Part shown: one piece after another, positions 1 through 8,650 of the stretch
Position numbering within the stretch: the first letter of the stretch is position 1
Layout of the letters: each line of letters begins with the position of its first letter
Assembly (NCBI RefSeq): GCF_037153985.1
Contig: NZ_JBBAYI010000014.1
Coordinates: 1-64,000 of the forward strand
From: Emticicia sp037153985
GTDB lineage: Bacteria > Bacteroidota > Bacteroidia > Cytophagales > Spirosomataceae
Direction: 5' to 3'
DNA length: 64,000 nucleotides
Notes under the pieces: model-generated
Told to the model about the DNA's origin: nothing
The model's database searches: none
The model's input: the letters and a program-made list of their open reading frames with translations, nothing else
Position numbers and translations under genes: made by a program

Positions 1-50
1 GTCTTGGGCAGACCGGATTTTCTATATATCTCATCATTTTAAAGCAATTA

Positions 51-440
51 TCAAGGATGGCCTAGTTTAGTTTGTTTTTCAAAATCTCTGATGTATAAAT
101 TATATCCTTCAATTAATTGAAAATGAGAAACTAAAGACTGCTTTAAGAAAATACGTTTAATATTATCTGCTGTAAAAGACTCTCTATTAATTAAGAAACT
201 ATTATATATAGCCCAAATAGGTCCAACAAACTCTTCTTGTAATCTAAGGTTTTTTTGTTCAAAAAGAGGGTCTTCATCAGATACTTTTCCATAAGATGCA
301 ATCCAATGATTGTAGTTCACCTCAATATGAGTTGAGCCTAAATTAGCTCTTTTCCCATTAACTGTTACTCGACAATAAAGAGAACACATTCCTGCTTGTT
401 TTTGTACTGGAGTTTGTCTCCTCCAAAAAAGGATTTCCAT
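51..440 (-). pseudogene. Truncated tyrosine recombinase (integrase), N-terminal part only
   Basis: The 129-residue product begins like Bacteroidota phage/transposon integrases: a start MEILFWRR, then IYCRVTVNGKR-like text (here LYCRVTVNGKRANLG) of the arm-type DNA-binding domain, followed by a helical stretch matching the beginning of the SAM-like core-binding domain. Family members are usually about 400 residues with a catalytic R-HxxR-Y domain. None of that is present before the stop, so the gene is broken or frameshifted. One alternative frame stays open from the stop to the window edge, about 18 codons, too short to judge. The gene lies on the 3' side of tRNA-Arg, the usual arrangement for an element integrated into a tRNA. 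The remainder of the element would lie left of the window. Confidence 0.6.
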
Positions 441-645
441 ACGTTTTTTTTCATTGAATTATTAATTTGGTTAAACAGAAACCAAATCAACAATTATTTC
501 TAAATAAAAAAATTCAATTTTATTGATTAAGCGGTACCATCTATTTGAGTTATATCAAATAAATGAGACCTTAAGTGAAAGTTACGTGCGACCGAATATG
601 AAATGGAAAACTTAAAAGATTGATAAGTAGATACCTAGAAAATGG

Positions 646-673
646 AAAACCCCACCTGATTGGGTGGGGTTTT
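646..673 (-). terminator. Intrinsic terminator after tRNA-Arg
   Basis: Perfect hairpin AAAACCCCACC / GGTGGGGTTTT with a 6-base loop, placed just downstream of the tRNA-Arg 3' end. It ends in TTTT on either strand, so it can act in both directions, but only the tRNA runs into it closely. Confidence 0.7.
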
Positions 674-702
674 AGTTCAAAACAAGCATATTTTAGCTTT
701 CG

Positions 703-776
703 TGACCGCGTTAGGATTCAAACCTAAAACCTTCTGATCCGTAGTCAGATGCTCTATTCAGTTGAGCTACGCAGCC
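703..776 (-). tRNA. tRNA-Arg (anticodon ACG)
   Basis: Read on the minus strand it gives a full cloverleaf of 74 nt without CCA. The acceptor stem GGCTGCG pairs with CGCGGTC, the D arm is GCTC...GAGC, and the anticodon stem TCTGA/TCAGA encloses loop CTACGGA. The T loop is TTTGAAT and the discriminator base is A. The ACG anticodon (read as ICG) decodes CGN arginine codons. CCA is not encoded. Its own promoter lies upstream and a terminator downstream. Confidence 0.93.
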
Positions 777-796
777 ATATTCCCGATTTGGGACTG

Positions 797-827
797 CAAA
801 GGTAGCAACTCGTTTTATATTTGTCAA
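797..827 (-). promoter_or_regulatory. Promoter of tRNA-Arg
   Basis: On the minus strand a TTGAC -33 element is followed after 20 bases by TACCTTTG, a full match to the Bacteroidota -7 consensus TAnnTTTG. Transcription would begin about 15 bases before the mature tRNA. The tRNA-Leu promoter at 28170-28200 has the same -7 word and the same spacing. Confidence 0.75.
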
Positions 828-835
828 ATACTTTT

Positions 836-1141
836 TTACTTTTTTAATTCATTAACCGATTCAAGGTCAATATTCTTGAAATAATCATATACTTTCAAGA
901 TTATAGCCAATGCTATTGTTATTTCTGCGGCGGCTACAACCATTACAAATAACGCAAACATTTGCCCTTGTAAACGGTCAGGGTCATATTGGCTAAAAGC
1001 TATAAGGTTCAGATTAACCGCATTCAACATCAATTCTACCCCCATAAGGGTCATAATTGCATTTCGTTTAGTTACTGCTACTGCCAGACCAATCGAAAAC
1101 AATATGGCAGCAATAATAAGGTAATTCTGAATGTATATCAT
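836..1141 (-). CDS. nuoK: NADH-quinone oxidoreductase subunit K
   Basis: This is a 101-residue inner-membrane subunit of respiratory complex I with three hydrophobic helices, the usual NuoK size. The signature stretch LMGVELMLNAVNLN carries the conserved membrane Glu of the proton path, and a second Glu sits in the third helix (VVAAAEITIALAI). It follows nuoJ by 11 bases, so the two are co-transcribed after nuoI. The subunit normally sits between NuoJ and NuoL in the membrane arm, but no nuoL follows here: the gene ends against the tRNA-Arg promoter, whose -33 element lies within 15 bases of the stop. Identification is secure. Confidence 0.95.
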   Translation of the reverse strand: MIYIQNYLIIAAILFSIGLAVAVTKRNAIMTLMGVELMLNAVNLNLIAFSQYDPDRLQGQMFALFVMVVAAAEITIALAIILKVYDYFKNIDLESVNELKK

Positions 1142-1152
1142 TTTAGCTTAAA

Positions 1153-1710
1153 TTATATCTTTTCTTTCTTTGCAATGTATGCTGCACCAATTAACGCCGC
1201 TAGCAGTAACAAGCCTATTATTTCAAAAGCAAAAACATAGTTGGTCATCAGTTCAACGCCTATTTTTTTTACTGTTGTGCCTTCATGCATATTTTTACCA
1301 ATAATATGGAAATTGGCTTCAAAAATGACTTTTAAAAATCCAAGAAATAACGCTCCAGCCACCAAAACTACCCAAAACCTGTTATGGTGGCTCACAAGAA
1401 TTTTATTTAACTGGTCGCTCTTTTGTTGTTCTTTCTTCTTGTTAGTCAGCATTATGCCAAAAATCATTAAGATGAGAATCCCCCCAACGTAAATCATTAT
1501 CTGACTTACTGCTAGGAAATCGGCCCCAGCAAAAACATATAAGCCTGCTACTCCTAATAATGTTACCAATAAACTATACGCCGCATAAAGTACGTTTCTT
1601 GTAAATAATAGGTATAAAGCTCCACCAACGGTAATAAACGCAAATACAAAAAAGGCAATTTGCGTAACAAGTTGGCGGTCAATATTTTTTAATAAATCTT
1701 CGATAGACAC
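1153..1710 (-). CDS. nuoJ: NADH-quinone oxidoreductase subunit J
   Basis: This 185-residue membrane subunit of complex I has five predicted helices. The conserved third helix region with text YVGGILILMIFGIML is the typical NuoJ signature that carries the pi-bulge. The start codon is GTG and shares its first G with the last base of the nuoI stop (TAGTG), indicating translational coupling. The C-terminus ends in a basic KKEKI tail after the last helix. It is followed closely by nuoK. Length and order nuoI-nuoJ-nuoK fit the family. Confidence 0.95.
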   Translation of the reverse strand: MSIEDLLKNIDRQLVTQIAFFVFAFITVGGALYLLFTRNVLYAAYSLLVTLLGVAGLYVFAGADFLAVSQIMIYVGGILILMIFGIMLTNKKKEQQKSDQLNKILVSHHNRFWVVLVAGALFLGFLKVIFEANFHIIGKNMHEGTTVKKIGVELMTNYVFAFEIIGLLLLAALIGAAYIAKKEKI

Positions 1711-2981
1711 TATTCTGGTTTTTTAGGTTGAACTTTCATTGTTGGCTTAAATACAGGCTTGGCTTTTGGAGCATCTCCTAAAGGCTTTTCTTCTTCTCCT
1801 ACTTGTTTCGTTTTTTCTTCAACAGGCTTACTAACAGGCTTAAATACTGGTTTGAATGGGGTCTTAGGCTTTTCCGCCGCTTCTACCTCTGGCTCTTTGG
1901 GTTCTTCTGACGCTATATTTTCAACAGGCTTGCTGGCAGGCTTAAATACTGGCTTGAATGAGGTCTTAGGCTTTTCCGCCGCTTCTACCTCTGGCTCTTT
2001 GGCTTCTTCTGATGCTGTATTTTCAACAGGTTTGCTGGCAGGCTTAAATACTGGCTTGAATGAGGTCTTAGGCTTTTCCGCCGCTTCTGCCTCTGGCTCT
2101 TTGGCTTCTTCTGACGCTATATTTTCAACAGGCTTGCTAACAGACTTAAATACTGGCTTGAATGAGGTCTTAGGTTTTTCCGCCGCTTCTGCCTCTGGCT
2201 CTTTGGCTTCTTCTGACGCTGTATTTTCAACAGGCTTGCTGGAAGGCTTCATTACAGGTTTAAAAACCGGCTTCACTCTCTGTGCTTCTTCTGCTGCTTT
2301 TTCCTGCTTTGTGTCTTCTTCAATTACAGATGGTTTTACTACTGGCTTGAAGTTAGGTTTAAAGGCAGGTTTAGGCGTTTCAGCTTCTGCTGGCAGCTTG
2401 GTTGTAACAGGTTTAGGGGCTGCTTTCAAGGCCTCTTTTTCTGCTACAAATTGTTCGTATAGTTTTCTTTTTTCTTCGGCTTGTGCTGGTGACAAGTTTG
2501 AAAAATGGAAATTCATATCTGTAATATCTACCACACTAAAATCATATTCATTGGTCATGGTAAGGCATTCGGTGGGGCAAACGGTCGTACAAAGTCCACA
2601 GAAACAGCACTTAGCCATGTCGATGTCAAAGGTAGCAGCATATAAACGAATAGGCGAGCCGTCGGAGGCATAACTTATTATCTCTGATGACTTGATTGGC
2701 TCTATATCAATACAATCAACCGGACAAATTTTAGCACATTTATCACATACAATGCAATCATCTATTTCGCAATCCAGTTGATACCGCCCATTATCAGGCA
2801 CCAGCATCGATTCGTGTGGAAATTGTAAGGTAACAATACCGGTATCTTGCAAAAAATAGTCTGGGTCTTGTACGGAAATAGGTGTTCTACTCTGACGGGC
2901 ATTCCATAAATGCCGTAATGTCAGACTCATACCTTTCACAGTAGTTTTTATACCTTTTCCGATGTCTTTAAAATATCCCAT
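1710..2981 (-). CDS. nuoI: NADH-quinone oxidoreductase subunit I with a long repetitive C-terminal tail
   Basis: The first 170 or so residues are a standard NuoI. It is the peripheral-arm subunit that carries iron-sulfur clusters N6a and N6b, with two CxxCxxCxxxCP motifs (CIVCDKCAKICP and CCFCGLCTTVCP). Family members are usually 150-250 residues; this one is about 423. The extra part is low-complexity Pro/Lys/Glu/Ala text in which FKPVFKP and KPVEN recur, including four full 34-residue repeats encoded by a 102-bp tandem repeat. The tail is probably disordered and exposed to the cytoplasm. I chose the ATG giving MGYFKDI; a GTG four codons earlier is also possible. It heads the nuoIJK operon. 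Confidence 0.93.
   Translation of the reverse strand: MGYFKDIGKGIKTTVKGMSLTLRHLWNARQSRTPISVQDPDYFLQDTGIVTLQFPHESMLVPDNGRYQLDCEIDDCIVCDKCAKICPVDCIDIEPIKSSEIISYASDGSPIRLYAATFDIDMAKCCFCGLCTTVCPTECLTMTNEYDFSVVDITDMNFHFSNLSPAQAEEKRKLYEQFVAEKEALKAAPKPVTTKLPAEAETPKPAFKPNFKPVVKPSVIEEDTKQEKAAEEAQRVKPVFKPVMKPSSKPVENTASEEAKEPEAEAAEKPKTSFKPVFKSVSKPVENIASEEAKEPEAEAAEKPKTSFKPVFKPASKPVENTASEEAKEPEVEAAEKPKTSFKPVFKPASKPVENIASEEPKEPEVEAAEKPKTPFKPVFKPVSKPVEEKTKQVGEEEKPLGDAPKAKPVFKPTMKVQPKKPE
1819..2280 (-). repeat. 102-bp tandem repeat within nuoI
   Basis: The anchor TCAACAGGCT (or a close variant) recurs at 1819, 1921, 2023, 2125 and 2227, exactly 102 bases apart each time. This gives four full copies and a partial fifth that decays into the unique part of the tail. 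The period is 34 codons, so copy-number change keeps the frame. The copies differ at only a few bases, which points to recent expansion or homogenisation. Confidence 0.92.
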
Positions 2982-3013
2982 TTCAATCTTCACTATTAGT
3001 GTAAATCCGTATG

Positions 3014-3021
3014 CAAATATA
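3014..3021 (-). promoter_or_regulatory. Candidate -7 element of the nuoIJK operon
   Basis: TATATTTG on the minus strand is a full match to TAnnTTTG, about 33 bases before the chosen nuoI ATG. I see no TTG at the expected 19-21 bases upstream, so only half of the promoter is supported. Confidence 0.4.
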
Positions 3022-3177
3022 AACCCAAATTTGCCATTTAATCTTTAAAACCCTAAATTTGAAAAAAAGATTTACTTGGCAAGGCATTATTAAGTAACAA
3101 ATAAAATCAGTTTGTTTATGTAGCTTGCCATTCAAAGTACTAATATTGTTTAATTAAAGGATAAACACCTTTCTGAC

Positions 3178-4821
3178 ATGCGCCGATTATTTACGCTTAC
3201 ACTAGACCCTGAACTTGCTCTTGATGACACCTCCTTACGCCAGTATTTATTACAACAAGTCTCTCTGCCAGCTACTACCGAAAATGTTTTTATCCAGAAA
3301 CTTCGACAATCTATCGATGCACGTAACAGACAGGTAAAGGTAAATCTTGAAGTAGAATTGTATGTCGGAGAAAAACCGACCCAAGTAATGGAGTTTCAGA
3401 AAAACTATCAGGATGTAAGTAAAAAACCACAAGCCATTGTTATTGGGGCTGGTCCGGCAGGCTTATTTGCTGCTTTACGCCTGATAGAACTAGGCATTAA
3501 ACCCATCGTATTGGAAAGAGGTAAAGATGTTAAAACCCGAAGAAGAGATTTAGCAGCTATCAATAAAGACCATATTGTAAATCCAGACTCAAACTATTGC
3601 TTTGGAGAAGGTGGCGCAGGCACCTATTCAGATGGTAAGTTGTATACGCGCTCTAAAAAAAGGGGCGATGTGAGACGAATATTAGAAATACTGGTGGCGC
3701 ATGGAGCTACGTCTCAGATACTTGTTGATGCACACCCTCATATTGGCACAAACAAATTGCCGAATGTAGTAGCCGACCTCCGCGAGAGCATTTTAAAAGC
3801 AGGTGGTGAAGTGCATTTTGAAACAAAAGTAGTTGACTTGACGCTCGTTAAGGAGTCAATAAAAGAAGTAATAACTGCCGATGGACGTTCTTTTTCTGGT
3901 ATAGGCGTTATTTTAGCAACAGGACATTCGGCCAGAGATATTTTTGAATTGTTACATAAAAAACAGATTTTACTTGAAGCCAAACCTTTTGCAATGGGTG
4001 TTAGAGTTGAGCATCCTCAGGCGTTAATTGACCAGCATCAATACCATAGGCAGGAAAGGGGCTTACTTCCGGCTGCTTCATATAGCTTAGTAGCGCAAAC
4101 TTATTATAAAAATGTACAAAGAGGCGTATTTAGCTTTTGTATGTGCCCAGGAGGTTTTATTGTTCCGGCCGCCACAGATGAAGGCGAATTAGTTGTAAAC
4201 GGGATGTCGCCTAGCAGACGCGACTCTAAATATGCCAATTCAGGAATTGTTGTAGCTATTAACGAAACAGACTGGCAGAAATACAAGCATCTGGGGCCGC
4301 TGGCAGGCTTACAGTTACAAAAAGAAGTAGAACAAAAAGCATTTCAGTATGCTGCCAGAAGCCAGCAATTTGCTAAATTGAAGCAACAAAGACATGAACC
4401 AACCAAAGAACCCGACAACGCCTTACCTGATTGCCAGCTAGCGCCATCACAAAAATTACTCGATTTTCTGAATAACAAAATATCTACCTCTCTCAATTCT
4501 ACGTCCTATCAGCCCGGGCTGGTTTCGTCAGACATGACCGAGGTGCTGCCTGCTATTATTGCACGCCCTTTACAAGATGGCTTTAAGCAGTTCGGAAAAA
4601 TGATAAAAGGTTACGTAAGCAATGAGGCACAACTGATTGGTATCGAAAGCCGTACGTCTTCGCCTGTGCGTATTCCGAGAGACAAGCAAACACTCGAACA
4701 TCCGCAGATACACGGGCTTTTTCCTTGCGGCGAAGGAGCTGGTTTTGCTGGTGGAATTGTTTCTGCAGCGATGGACGGAGAAAGATGTGCCGAACAACTT
4801 GCCAGCCTTTACGGTGCTTAA
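3178..4821 (+). CDS. NAD(P)/FAD-dependent oxidoreductase (COG2509-type FAD-dependent dehydrogenase)
   Basis: This is a 547-residue soluble flavoprotein. After an N-terminal domain of about 85 residues comes a dinucleotide-binding motif AIVIGAGPAGLFAALRL, then FGEGGAGTYSDGKLYTR, typical of the uncharacterised FAD-dependent dehydrogenase family COG2509. A second conserved motif near the end, FPCGEGAGFAGGIVSAAMDG, closes the FAD site. There is no signal peptide. The physiological substrate of this family is not established, so a specific reaction cannot be assigned. It is divergent from nuoI across a 196-base gap and is followed by a Nudix gene 63 bases downstream on the same strand. Confidence 0.85.
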   Translation: MRRLFTLTLDPELALDDTSLRQYLLQQVSLPATTENVFIQKLRQSIDARNRQVKVNLEVELYVGEKPTQVMEFQKNYQDVSKKPQAIVIGAGPAGLFAALRLIELGIKPIVLERGKDVKTRRRDLAAINKDHIVNPDSNYCFGEGGAGTYSDGKLYTRSKKRGDVRRILEILVAHGATSQILVDAHPHIGTNKLPNVVADLRESILKAGGEVHFETKVVDLTLVKESIKEVITADGRSFSGIGVILATGHSARDIFELLHKKQILLEAKPFAMGVRVEHPQALIDQHQYHRQERGLLPAASYSLVAQTYYKNVQRGVFSFCMCPGGFIVPAATDEGELVVNGMSPSRRDSKYANSGIVVAINETDWQKYKHLGPLAGLQLQKEVEQKAFQYAARSQQFAKLKQQRHEPTKEPDNALPDCQLAPSQKLLDFLNNKISTSLNSTSYQPGLVSSDMTEVLPAIIARPLQDGFKQFGKMIKGYVSNEAQLIGIESRTSSPVRIPRDKQTLEHPQIHGLFPCGEGAGFAGGIVSAAMDGERCAEQLASLYGA

Positions 4822-4884
4822 ATAAAGTTTTTTGCTTATATTGCCAAAAACTATCAATTAACCTACCTTGATTTTCTCAACACC

Positions 4885-5514
4885 GTGAATTTCGCTGAAT
4901 TTATCAGTAAGCTAAATCTTCGATTGAATAACGAGCCTTTACCGGGTCACGAAGAAATCGTAAGAAGTATGTCGCCCAATCGAATGCGGCTAAAGGGAGC
5001 ACCCAATGAAAGTACTCGCCGCAGTGGAGTATTGATTTTATTTTATGCGAAAGGTGAAGAAATTTATCTGCCACTTATTCTACGTCCGCAATATGACGGT
5101 GTACATGGCGGACAAATGGCTTTTCCGGGGGGAAGGGCAGAGTTAAAAGACAAAAACATTCAGGCAACTGCGCTCAGAGAAGCACAAGAAGAAATAGGGA
5201 TAAAGGCATCGGATGCAAAAGTTATAGGAAATCTCACAGAATTATACATTGCTCCGTCTAATTTACTTTGCCAGCCAGTGGTAGGGTATATTAATTATCC
5301 GCCTGATTTTTACCCCGACGAACGTGAAGTAGCAGCTATTCTGGAAGTTCCGTTGTCGGATTTTCTGAACCCCGACACCATACAAACCCGCTTGGTAGAA
5401 GCGCGAGGCTATAAATTTGAAACTCCCGGCTTTATTATTCAGGAACAGATTGTGTGGGGTGCAACTGCCATTATGATTGCAGAATTGATCGAAATTATCA
5501 AGAAAATATCGTAG
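4885..5514 (+). CDS. CoA pyrophosphatase-type Nudix hydrolase
   Basis: The 209-residue product has a Nudix box ending in REAQEEIGI, preceded by HGGQMAFPGG. The latter is the extra signature of the CoA-pyrophosphatase branch (UPF0035/NudL-like), which splits CoA or acyl-CoA into phosphopantetheine and 3',5'-ADP. The sequence LILRPQYDGVHGGQMAFPGG matches the family layout of a strand, then the signature, then the Nudix helix. The start is GTG; no nearer ATG gives the full N-terminal domain. The gene ends against the RNA-repair operon, with a shared terminator hairpin between them. CoA specificity is inferred from the signature only. Confidence 0.82.
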   Translation: MNFAEFISKLNLRLNNEPLPGHEEIVRSMSPNRMRLKGAPNESTRRSGVLILFYAKGEEIYLPLILRPQYDGVHGGQMAFPGGRAELKDKNIQATALREAQEEIGIKASDAKVIGNLTELYIAPSNLLCQPVVGYINYPPDFYPDEREVAAILEVPLSDFLNPDTIQTRLVEARGYKFETPGFIIQEQIVWGATAIMIAELIEIIKKIS

Positions 5515-5520
5515 CTATAT

Positions 5521-5552
5521 AAAAAACGAGAGGTATTAATCCTCCCGTTTTT
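5521..5552. terminator. Shared terminator between the Nudix gene and rtcB
   Basis: Hairpin AAAACGAGAGG / CCTCCCGTTTT with a 7-base loop and one mismatch, A-rich on the left and T-rich on the right. It can stop transcription from both sides. It overlaps the last codons of rtcB. Confidence 0.6.
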
Positions 5553-7062
5553 CTTTTCTGTTTGCATCGGCCATTCGTACGATTTTTGGCGTAAATCTGG
5601 CTAAAACATCAATTAAATCGGTTTGTGCGGCAATAACAGTTCCAATGTTTTTGTAAACCATTGGTGCTTCGTCGAGGTCACCCCCTATCAGATGCACATC
5701 TTTTTCCTGAAGTACTTTTTTTAAGGAACTCTGGGTAATCGAATTCAAGGCTTTTGTTCGAGACATTACCCGCCCTGCTCCATGTGAAGCTGAATTCAGC
5801 GCAGCAGTAGCTCCTCTTCCACGAACAATAAAACCAGGGTCAGCCATTGAACCCGGAATAATACCCAAGTCATTAGGCCCAGCGGGTGTGGCTCCTTTTC
5901 GATGAACAATTACTTCAGTTCCATCAGTAAGGGTATCTTTCCATGCAAAATTATGATGGTTTTCTACTCGTTTTATTGGTTGTTCTCCCAGAGCTTTGGC
6001 TATCTTATTATGAATTTCATGGTGGTTTGCCGACGCATAATCTCCGGCCAGATTCATGGCAATCCAATACTCCTGCCCTTCTTGCGTATTCATATCTAAC
6101 CATGCCAGATGCGCCGCTTCTTTGGGCAAACGGGTTATTTGCATGGCCAACTTAGAATAATACTCGGCAACACCCCCACCAAACCCACGTGAACCTGAAT
6201 GCGATAATAAAGCCAGATATTCACCTTTTGGAATAGCCAGTAAATCGTCGTCGGCCAGCACTTCAATAATACCCCACTCTACAAAATGGTTTCCTGTGCC
6301 AGAGCTTCCTAGTTGTCGATAGGCTTTGTCTTTCAAATTACGGATTACTTTTGTGGCTGTCCATTCAACCTTATCCATCACGCTTTCATCAAACTTATGA
6401 GCAATTTCACCTCCCATTCCAAACTTTGTATTATCAGTTAACGTTCGTTGCAACAGGTGTGGCTGGCGTTTGAAGAAATCACTTCGGATATCGAAAACAG
6501 ACAAGCACATCCGGCAGGCAATATCTACCCCCACGGCATAAGGAATAACCGTATTGCTGGTAGTAGCCAATACCCCACCAATAGGCAAACCATAGCCCTG
6601 ATGGGCGTCAGGCATTAAAGCTCCCGCTACGGAAATAGGCAAACTCAAAGCGGTTTTCATTTGCTTTAAGGCTCCTTCTTCAATGTGTTCCAAGCCATAA
6701 ATCTGATAAGGTAAATCATTATCTGTAAGTTCAAATACTGCTTTAGTCTGGCTAGCCTTTTGGTCTAATACATAGGCTGGTGGTTCGGGTGGTAAAAAGA
6801 CCTTACCTGCCTCTGTCAGCATTACTTTTTTGTTTTGTTTTTCTAGCTCAAAAAGGTCTTTGGCCAGATTGTTTACTTTGTTTTTTGAATAGGCATACTT
6901 CTTAGGGTTAAGTAGCATCTGAGCAAATAAGCCTAATGCTTTCTCTTGAGAGTACCCGGCTTTTTGAATTAAACCGTTAGCTATTCGGAGGAAATTCCCT
7001 TGAAGGTTCTCAGGAATATCGCCTAATATCAATATTTCTTCTAATGAAATTGTAGTTTCCAT
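5536..7062 (-). CDS. rtcB: RNA-splicing ligase RtcB
   Basis: RtcB joins RNA ends bearing 2',3'-cyclic phosphate or 3'-phosphate to 5'-OH ends using GTP and Mn. The sequence shows the metal and GTP site: PDAHQGYGLP at about 151-160, GVDIACRM at about 178-185 with the metal Cys, GTGNHFVEWG near 255-264, LLSHSGSRG near 285-293, and SASHGAGR near 424-431 with the His that takes GMP. At 508 residues it is about 100 longer than E. coli RtcB; the extra part is an N-terminal domain of about 90 residues. The Cys motif reads GVDIACRM where many RtcBs have GVDIGCGM. It is the last gene of a minus-strand RNA-repair operon, 48 bases after a slipin gene. Confidence 0.95.
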   Translation of the reverse strand: METTISLEEILILGDIPENLQGNFLRIANGLIQKAGYSQEKALGLFAQMLLNPKKYAYSKNKVNNLAKDLFELEKQNKKVMLTEAGKVFLPPEPPAYVLDQKASQTKAVFELTDNDLPYQIYGLEHIEEGALKQMKTALSLPISVAGALMPDAHQGYGLPIGGVLATTSNTVIPYAVGVDIACRMCLSVFDIRSDFFKRQPHLLQRTLTDNTKFGMGGEIAHKFDESVMDKVEWTATKVIRNLKDKAYRQLGSSGTGNHFVEWGIIEVLADDDLLAIPKGEYLALLSHSGSRGFGGGVAEYYSKLAMQITRLPKEAAHLAWLDMNTQEGQEYWIAMNLAGDYASANHHEIHNKIAKALGEQPIKRVENHHNFAWKDTLTDGTEVIVHRKGATPAGPNDLGIIPGSMADPGFIVRGRGATAALNSASHGAGRVMSRTKALNSITQSSLKKVLQEKDVHLIGGDLDEAPMVYKNIGTVIAAQTDLIDVLARFTPKIVRMADANRKEKRED

Positions 7063-7110
7063 CTGATTATACTTTGTGGCAGGGGTAATTAGTTTCTCCC
7101 CTGCCCTATT

Positions 7111-8205
7111 TTAGTTTTTTATAAAAATTTGCTTCAACTGGTCGAGAATCTGACCATTACCCGAAACCGTAATGTTATTGATTTTATCTGCGATTTTTTC
7201 CACATACTCCATTTCTTTCAATTTCCATAAGGTTTCGTTTTCTTCCATCAGTCTGGCAGTGTTTAGTAAGCTACGCATTGAGGCAGTTTCTTCTCTACGC
7301 ATAATTATATTGGCTTGTGCTTTTTTCTCGGCTATCAGCACCTGATTCATGATGTCTTTCATGTCACCAGGTAAGATTACATCCCGAATACCACACGTTT
7401 TAATTTCGATACCTAAATTTGCCAGCTTGTCGGCAATATTTTTCAGTATCAAGTTGGCAATACTATCTTTTTTATCTAATAGCTCGTCTAGCGTTAAGCC
7501 ACCAATATATTCTCTTAAAGCCAATTGCAACAAAACATAGAGTTGTTTTTCATAATCTTTGTTTTCAAAGATGGCTTTTACAATGTCTATAATATTGTAT
7601 TGAACAAAAGCATTGAGACGCAAAGTTGCTTTATCTTTAGTCAGAATTTCTTGTCCTGATATCTCCATTTGTAATTGTCTCATATCGGCTTTAAGCACAT
7701 CAATACGAATACTATTTTTCCACCAGTAGTAAGTACCCCCTTCAAGTACACCTACCATTTTTCCGTCTACAACCAATACTCCTTTTTCATACGCTTCAAC
7801 GGTATAGCTTCTGACATAAGGCAATAATATTGAGGCAATTAACTGAGTACTAAGATTCTCTGTGATTTCAATTTTATTTAAATCAACACGTGTGTAGGTA
7901 TAATTTCTCATTCCTTTCCAGAATGCGTGTTTACCAGCACTCAGTATAGTGTTGAAACGATTGTCGTCAAACTGAATCATCAATTCATTGTCTTTTACCT
8001 CTATTACATCCAGTGCCTCGGCTATTTCGGCGTGTTGCAAAAGAATGTTGAGGTCAATCGGAGGATAAAAAGCTACTCCTTTATCATAGCCAAATACTTT
8101 TTCATTTCCCCAAAACCAGTAAGACCCTTCTCCTAATAATTGCTCGAAAGCATCATTTTTTATGACCAATGCTATTCTATTAGCATTTACTTTTATATGT
8201 TGCAT
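7111..8205 (-). CDS. Slipin family protein (SPFH/band 7)
   Basis: The 364-residue protein has an SPFH (stomatin/prohibitin/flotillin/HflK) domain at about 130-290, with text such as VEAYEKGVLVVDGK, LRLNAFVQYNI and LGIEIKTCGIRDVILPGDMK. A coiled-coil-forming C-terminus rich in Glu, Arg and Ala follows (AEKKAQANIIMRREETASMR). There is no clear N-terminal transmembrane helix; instead there is a 120-residue leading domain with two YWFWGN/FWKGMR-like repeats. SPFH proteins form membrane-associated oligomeric rings. Genes of this slipin type are known neighbours of rtcB in bacterial RNA-repair loci, and here the gene sits directly upstream of rtcB and downstream of the tRNA-rich block. Its molecular role in RNA repair is not established. 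Confidence 0.88.
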   Translation of the reverse strand: MQHIKVNANRIALVIKNDAFEQLLGEGSYWFWGNEKVFGYDKGVAFYPPIDLNILLQHAEIAEALDVIEVKDNELMIQFDDNRFNTILSAGKHAFWKGMRNYTYTRVDLNKIEITENLSTQLIASILLPYVRSYTVEAYEKGVLVVDGKMVGVLEGGTYYWWKNSIRIDVLKADMRQLQMEISGQEILTKDKATLRLNAFVQYNIIDIVKAIFENKDYEKQLYVLLQLALREYIGGLTLDELLDKKDSIANLILKNIADKLANLGIEIKTCGIRDVILPGDMKDIMNQVLIAEKKAQANIIMRREETASMRSLLNTARLMEENETLWKLKEMEYVEKIADKINNITVSGNGQILDQLKQIFIKN

Positions 8206-8410
8206 AGTTTTAAAAATTACATTTTAAAAATCAGTCTTACGTTATCCGATTCTTTGAAACGGAAATCAGATTAAGATAAACTTTAATTATTGGTTCAATA
8301 ACAGTTGGTTATTGAGTTAAAGTATGATAACCCGTAGGTACAGACTTTATACTTTATAACTATATGCTGAGAAGCAATTATTTTTGTTTATCGGTATCCT
8401 CTTCTTTACA

Positions 8411-8465
8411 AGTCTGGACAGAACTGTGTTCTCGTTTTTACGAAACACCCGCATAGTTTCAGACT
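8411..8465 (-). ncRNA. Structured RNA element, closed stem with long internal hairpin
   Basis: Closing stem AGTCTG/CAGACT spans 55 nt. Inside is a strong hairpin, GTGTTT + CGT, AAAA loop, ACG + bulged A + GAACAC, followed by a small ACA/TGT stem. The overall size and closing stem recall a shortened tRNA, but there is no T-loop consensus, so I do not call it a tRNA. Confidence 0.4.
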
Positions 8466-8650
8466 GATTTGATTTAAAAATTCAGAATAATTGGATTGAA
8501 AGTCCATTTTCCAACTTAGAGCTGTCAGCGAAGTGTTAGCCAAGCTACAGCGGTGTATAAAAATATGATTGTCAGCATATTGGCAGCTACTGCTCCAATA
8601 CTATGGGGCTATACCGAAACCCTCATCAGGTACAATTGATATTTTTATAG

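Noticed and set aside
1819..2280. CRISPR-like regular repeats
   Set aside because: The 102-bp units are contiguous, have no variable spacers and encode the NuoI tail in frame.
1759..2673. 304-residue open frame on the plus strand
   Set aside because: It is the antisense image of the nuoI repeat tail; its Gly/Ser/Leu repeats simply mirror the 102-bp unit.
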